A DNA stretch of 64,000 nt. Origin: VXNE01 sp965205735 (GTDB taxonomy: Bacteria > Pseudomonadota > Gammaproteobacteria > Pseudomonadales > Azotimanducaceae). Where the stretch lies: positions 3,286,001-3,350,000 of the forward strand of contig OZ242179.1 of the NCBI GenBank assembly GCA_965205735.1. The letters are read 5' to 3'. The position numbers and the translations under genes were made by a program. The notes under the pieces were generated by a model. It saw nothing but the letters and a program-made list of their open reading frames with translations, searched no databases and was not told the origin of the DNA. Numbering within the stretch: the stretch's first letter is position 1; each line of letters opens with the position of its first letter. Positions 62,001-64,000 of the stretch are shown here, in pieces.

Positions 62001-64000
62001 AAGGCGCGGGCGCCACCCCGGTCGAAGTGACCGCGACGCTGGACGCCGGCGCGCGGACGGTGTCGACGACGGTCACGGTGACGGTGACGGGCAGCGGCGA
62101 TCCGGATGCCGTGGACTTCGCGTCCGTGCGGGACTTGAAGATTATGATCGCGGCGGGCGCGACCAGCGGTCGTTGGACGTTCACCCTGACGCCGGAAGAC
62201 GACAATGTGGCCGAGAGCAGCGAGACGCTGACCGTGGATGGCAGTTCCGATCTCCCCGTGACGAAGACCTCGGTCACGCTCACCGACGACGATGTCGCAT
62301 CGAGTGGCATCGTGCTTTCGGCATCGCCGTCGCTGGTGTCCGAGGACGGCGGCGCCGTTCCGGTAAGGGTGACCGCATCGCTGAACGGCGCCGTGCGCCA
62401 GGCGGCCACGACCGTGACGGTGTCGGTGGTGGGGAGCGGCAATCCGCGGGCGGTGGACTTCCAGCCCGTGGCGGACTTCACGATCACCATCCCGACGAAC
62501 GCCGCGGACGGCACGGGTACTTTCACGCTGACGCCGTTGGACGACGGCGCGGCGGAGGCGGACGAGACGCTGACGGTGTCGGGCGTGTCCGACCTACCGG
62601 TCACGCCGACGACGGTCACGCTGGCCGATGACGACGACCCATCGACGCGGATCCTGTTGTCGGCGGTTCCGGGGCGAGTATCGGAAGGCGACGGCCCGAC
62701 CCCGGTGACGGTGACGGCGACGTTGGACCGCGCTCTGCGGCAACAGGCGACTACGGTGACGGTGACGGTGTCGGGCAGCGGCGATGCGGGCGCGGCGGAC
62801 TTCGCGGCGGTTCCGAACTTCGCGATCACTATTCCCGCGAACGCGGCGAGCGGCGCGGGGACGTTCACCCTGACGCCCCAGGACGACGAGACAGTCGAGG
62901 CGAACGAGCAACTGACGGTATCGGGCGTGTCCGACCTGCCGGTGACGTCGGCGGCGGTGACGCTCGCGGACGACGACGAGGAGTCGACCCGCATCCTGCT
63001 GTCGGCGGTTCCGGGGCGGGTATCCGAAGGCGACGGCGCGACCCCGGTGACGGTGACGGCGACGCTGGACCGCGGTCTGCGGCAACAGGCGACTCAGGTG
63101 ACGGTGACGGTGTCGGGAAGCGGCGATCTGGACGCGGCGGATTTCGTGGCGGTTGCCGACTTCTCGATCACCATCCCCGCGAACGCGGCGAGCGGCACCG
63201 GGACGTTCACCCTGACGCCGGAGGACGACGCGACCGTGGAGGCGGACGAGCAACTGACCATATCGGGCACGTCCGCCCTGCCGGTGACGCCGGCGGCGGT
63301 GACGCTCGCGGACGACGACGAGGTGTCGACGCGCATCCTGCTGTTCCTGACGGTCGATCCGCCGCGGGCGTCGGAAGGCGACGGCGAGATTCGCGTGACC
63401 GTGACGGCGGCGGTGGACAAGGGCGTGCGTCCGGACGAGACGCGGATCGGCGTGTCGGTGTCGGGCAGCGGCGATCCGGACGCGGTGGACTTCGCCCCGA
63501 TTCCGGACTTGGAGATCGTGATTCCGGCGAATGCCCCGAACGGCACGGCGACTTTCACCGTGGTGCCAGAAGACGACCGGATCGTCGAGGCGGACGAGAC
63601 GCTGACGGTGTCCGGCGTCTCCGATCTGCCGGTGAGGCCGGCGACCATGGAACTGCTGGACGACGACGAGGCGTCCGGGCGCATCCTGCTGGTGGCCGAT
63701 CCGGCGCGGGTGTCCGAGGGCGACGGCCCGGTGGCGGTGACGGTGACGGCATCCCTTGACCGGGGTCTGCGCCAGAAGGCGACGACCGTGGCTGTGTCGG
63801 TGGCGGGCGGCGGCGATGCAGACGCGGTGGATTTCGATGCGGTGGCGGACTTCCGAATCATCATCGCTGCGAACGCCCCGAGCGGCACCGGGACATTCAC
63901 GTTGAGGCCGGAGGACGACGCCGAGGACGAGGCGGACGAGACGCTGACGGTGACAGGTGAATCGGACCTGCCGGTCACGCCGGCGTCGGTGGTCCTGGCC
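59042..64000 (+). CDS. Giant exported Calx-beta repeat protein (adhesin-like), 5' part
   Basis: One frame stays open from 59012 to the right edge, at least 1653 residues. No ATG is suitably placed; the TTG at 59042 gives a good signal peptide (KTSLQATCRRALCYSLTVPL up to FAANA, then DSPSS). About four classical Calx-beta units follow (GTDYVALDGSLTIAPGELTG, DNDDPPSVSIADASG, TAGSDYTQTNGTLTFSAGET), then about ten units with a period near 114 residues (RVSEGDGATPVTVTATLD, FTLTPEDD, LPVT). Acidic DDD/DEXDE clusters likely bind calcium. Probably a surface adhesin; C-terminal secretion signals lie outside the window. Confidence 0.85.
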   Translation, partial: MKTSLQATCRRALCYSLTVPLALLSVTFAANADSPSSAIQLFDVNLVQRDAVGARNDCWDDAPMDARVKCAPLEPEHSYLSVVVTVGATSSTDIVVAYESMDLTATGGTDYVALDGSLTIAPGELTGSFRVDFIDDLVEEGNEEFVVKITPPEDVDIAHDYIHVTIIDEESIKVSVADASESEGHSRGMPVRVILSDWVSWRVSIRLGTTSGTAGPSDYREFDDQVAVWLPYPGFGSFKDFEFRHILIDDSLHEPDESYTLTISGDDYLSKDADSGTMTILDNDDPPSVSIADASGLEDAVGNLTFDVTLNTASGKEITLNYATADDTATAGSDYTQTNGTLTFSAGETTKTIDVAVLEDGSPEEDETFTVTLSNAVSATIGDGTATGTIQDDDPVPTALSIEDVEGSEGSDALEFPVTLTGDREAMTTVTVDYATSDGTGTAGSDYTEMSGTLTFATDVTRQTIRVPLLDDETDEPDETFVVTLSNSSGAMLDDSEATGTIRDNDATPTLSTLTTTPTRVLEDGGATAVAVTATLDGARPEATDVAVAVTGSGNADAVDFQNVPSFTITIAAGDKSGTNTFTLTPIDDEVDESDETLTVTGTSIVTVNGTSIATVIVTQVELVDDDATSSSIALTAEPPRVSEGDGATEVGVTATLDASARTEVIEVTVSVAGTGNADAVGFQDVPSFTITIAAGDRSGTATFTLTPIDDNVDESDETLSVTGTSVLPVTGTQVELADDEATSSSISLTAEPPRVSEGDGATAVGVTATLDAGARTEETTVTVTVSGSGDADAVDFAEVADFTITISAGDRSGTGNFTLTPEDDNVDESDETLDVDGSSVLPVTADTVALADDDQPSAAILLSASPGRIAEDGGVAPIQVTATLDASARTVATTVSVSVAGSGNPDAVDYAATPTSFDIMIAAGATTGTETFTVTPEDDEVDEVDEVLDIAGTSDLPVTATSVTLADDEQTSTEILLSAMPSTVSEGAGATPVEVTATLDAGARTVSTTVTVTVTGSGDPDAVDFASVRDLKIMIAAGATSGRWTFTLTPEDDNVAESSETLTVDGSSDLPVTKTSVTLTDDDVASSGIVLSASPSLVSEDGGAVPVRVTASLNGAVRQAATTVTVSVVGSGNPRAVDFQPVADFTITIPTNAADGTGTFTLTPLDDGAAEADETLTVSGVSDLPVTPTTVTLADDDDPSTRILLSAVPGRVSEGDGPTPVTVTATLDRALRQQATTVTVTVSGSGDAGAADFAAVPNFAITIPANAASGAGTFTLTPQDDETVEANEQLTVSGVSDLPVTSAAVTLADDDEESTRILLSAVPGRVSEGDGATPVTVTATLDRGLRQQATQVTVTVSGSGDLDAADFVAVADFSITIPANAASGTGTFTLTPEDDATVEADEQLTISGTSALPVTPAAVTLADDDEVSTRILLFLTVDPPRASEGDGEIRVTVTAAVDKGVRPDETRIGVSVSGSGDPDAVDFAPIPDLEIVIPANAPNGTATFTVVPEDDRIVEADETLTVSGVSDLPVRPATMELLDDDEASGRILLVADPARVSEGDGPVAVTVTASLDRGLRQKATTVAVSVAGGGDADAVDFDAVADFRIIIAANAPSGTGTFTLRPEDDAEDEADETLTVTGESDLPVTPASVVLA
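60570..64000 (+). repeat. Tandem repeats of about 342 bp coding Calx-beta-like units
   Basis: Successive units start near 60570, 60930, 61270, 61610, 61950, 62300, 62640, 62980, 63325 and 63665. Each codes a strand-rich module with RVSEGDG-like start, TVTVTVSGSGD, DAVDF, FTLTPEDD and LPVT, then ADDDE. The measured step between the same motif at 62959 and 63301 is exactly 342 bp. Units are diverged but the later ones are most alike, indicating recent expansion there. Confidence 0.8.

Noticed and set aside
59390..63978. Long open frames on the minus strand (for example 60379-61725, 61771-62994, 63094-63978)
   Set aside because: They mirror the plus-strand Calx-beta repeats; their serine/threonine/valine-rich sequence is what the complement of GTGACGGTG-type codons gives. 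The plus frame has a signal peptide and recognisable domains.

Overview
The window looks like chromosomal DNA of an uncultured, GC-rich Gram-negative bacterium, most likely a gammaproteobacterium. It carries lipid A and LPS-core genes (an LpxL-type acyltransferase, hldE, waaF, waaC and a waaG/waaP fusion), a classical two-domain ArgA, and ilvE and ilvD. It also holds many accessory catabolic enzymes (CaiB/BaiF CoA-transferases, MaoC dehydratases, luciferase-like oxidoreductases, Rieske oxygenases, a sulfatase, a phytanoyl-CoA dioxygenase), as in metagenome-derived marine or host-associated lineages. The taxonomic placement is inference.

Layout. 0-8.3 kb: the end of an oligopeptide ABC ATPase, an AAA ATPase, a lipid A acyltransferase divergent from hldE, several decayed genes and an IS630-family element. 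8.4-12.7 kb: a DUF1611/racemase pair probably acting on D-amino acids, then a conserved protein placed tail to tail with a UGSC-family selenoprotein gene that has an in-frame TGA and a SECIS-like hairpin. 12.9-26.8 kb: accessory metabolism with a Fic protein and a TA-flanked MITE-like repeat. 26.8-32.1 kb: three translationally coupled genes encoding two paralogous exported proteins of about 750 residues around a DUF3142 protein. 32.4-39.1 kb: a defence-like stretch with a fused AbiEi/AbiEii toxin-antitoxin gene and a 4.1-kb, visibly less GC-rich cassette between 234-bp identical direct repeats inside a dehydrogenase gene. The cassette encodes a coiled-coil membrane protein, an exported VWA-like protein and a single-span membrane protein. 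39.2-46.8 kb: F420/flavin oxidoreductase, two MaoC paralogues, a Gfo/Idh/MocA enzyme, frameshifted nuclease-like genes and HicBA. 46.9-52.5 kb: an ilvE-waaF-waaC-waaG/P operon. 52.8-58.1 kb: PhyH, argE, argA, ilvD. 58.1-64 kb: a second copy of the MITE-like repeat, an IS481 relic, and the start of a giant Calx-beta repeat protein that runs off the window.

Many otherwise recognisable genes are broken by single-base shifts or by short complex duplications (nucleotidyltransferase, racemase, Rieske oxygenase, TIM-barrel enzyme, dehydrogenase, DUF3883, enoyl-CoA hydratase). The sequence alone cannot separate real gene decay from assembly or read error, so these are listed as pseudogenes with the exact break positions. 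The strongest candidates for an undescribed system are the cassette at 34.4-38.5 kb and the DUF3142 trio. The strongest specific discovery is the UGSC selenoprotein.
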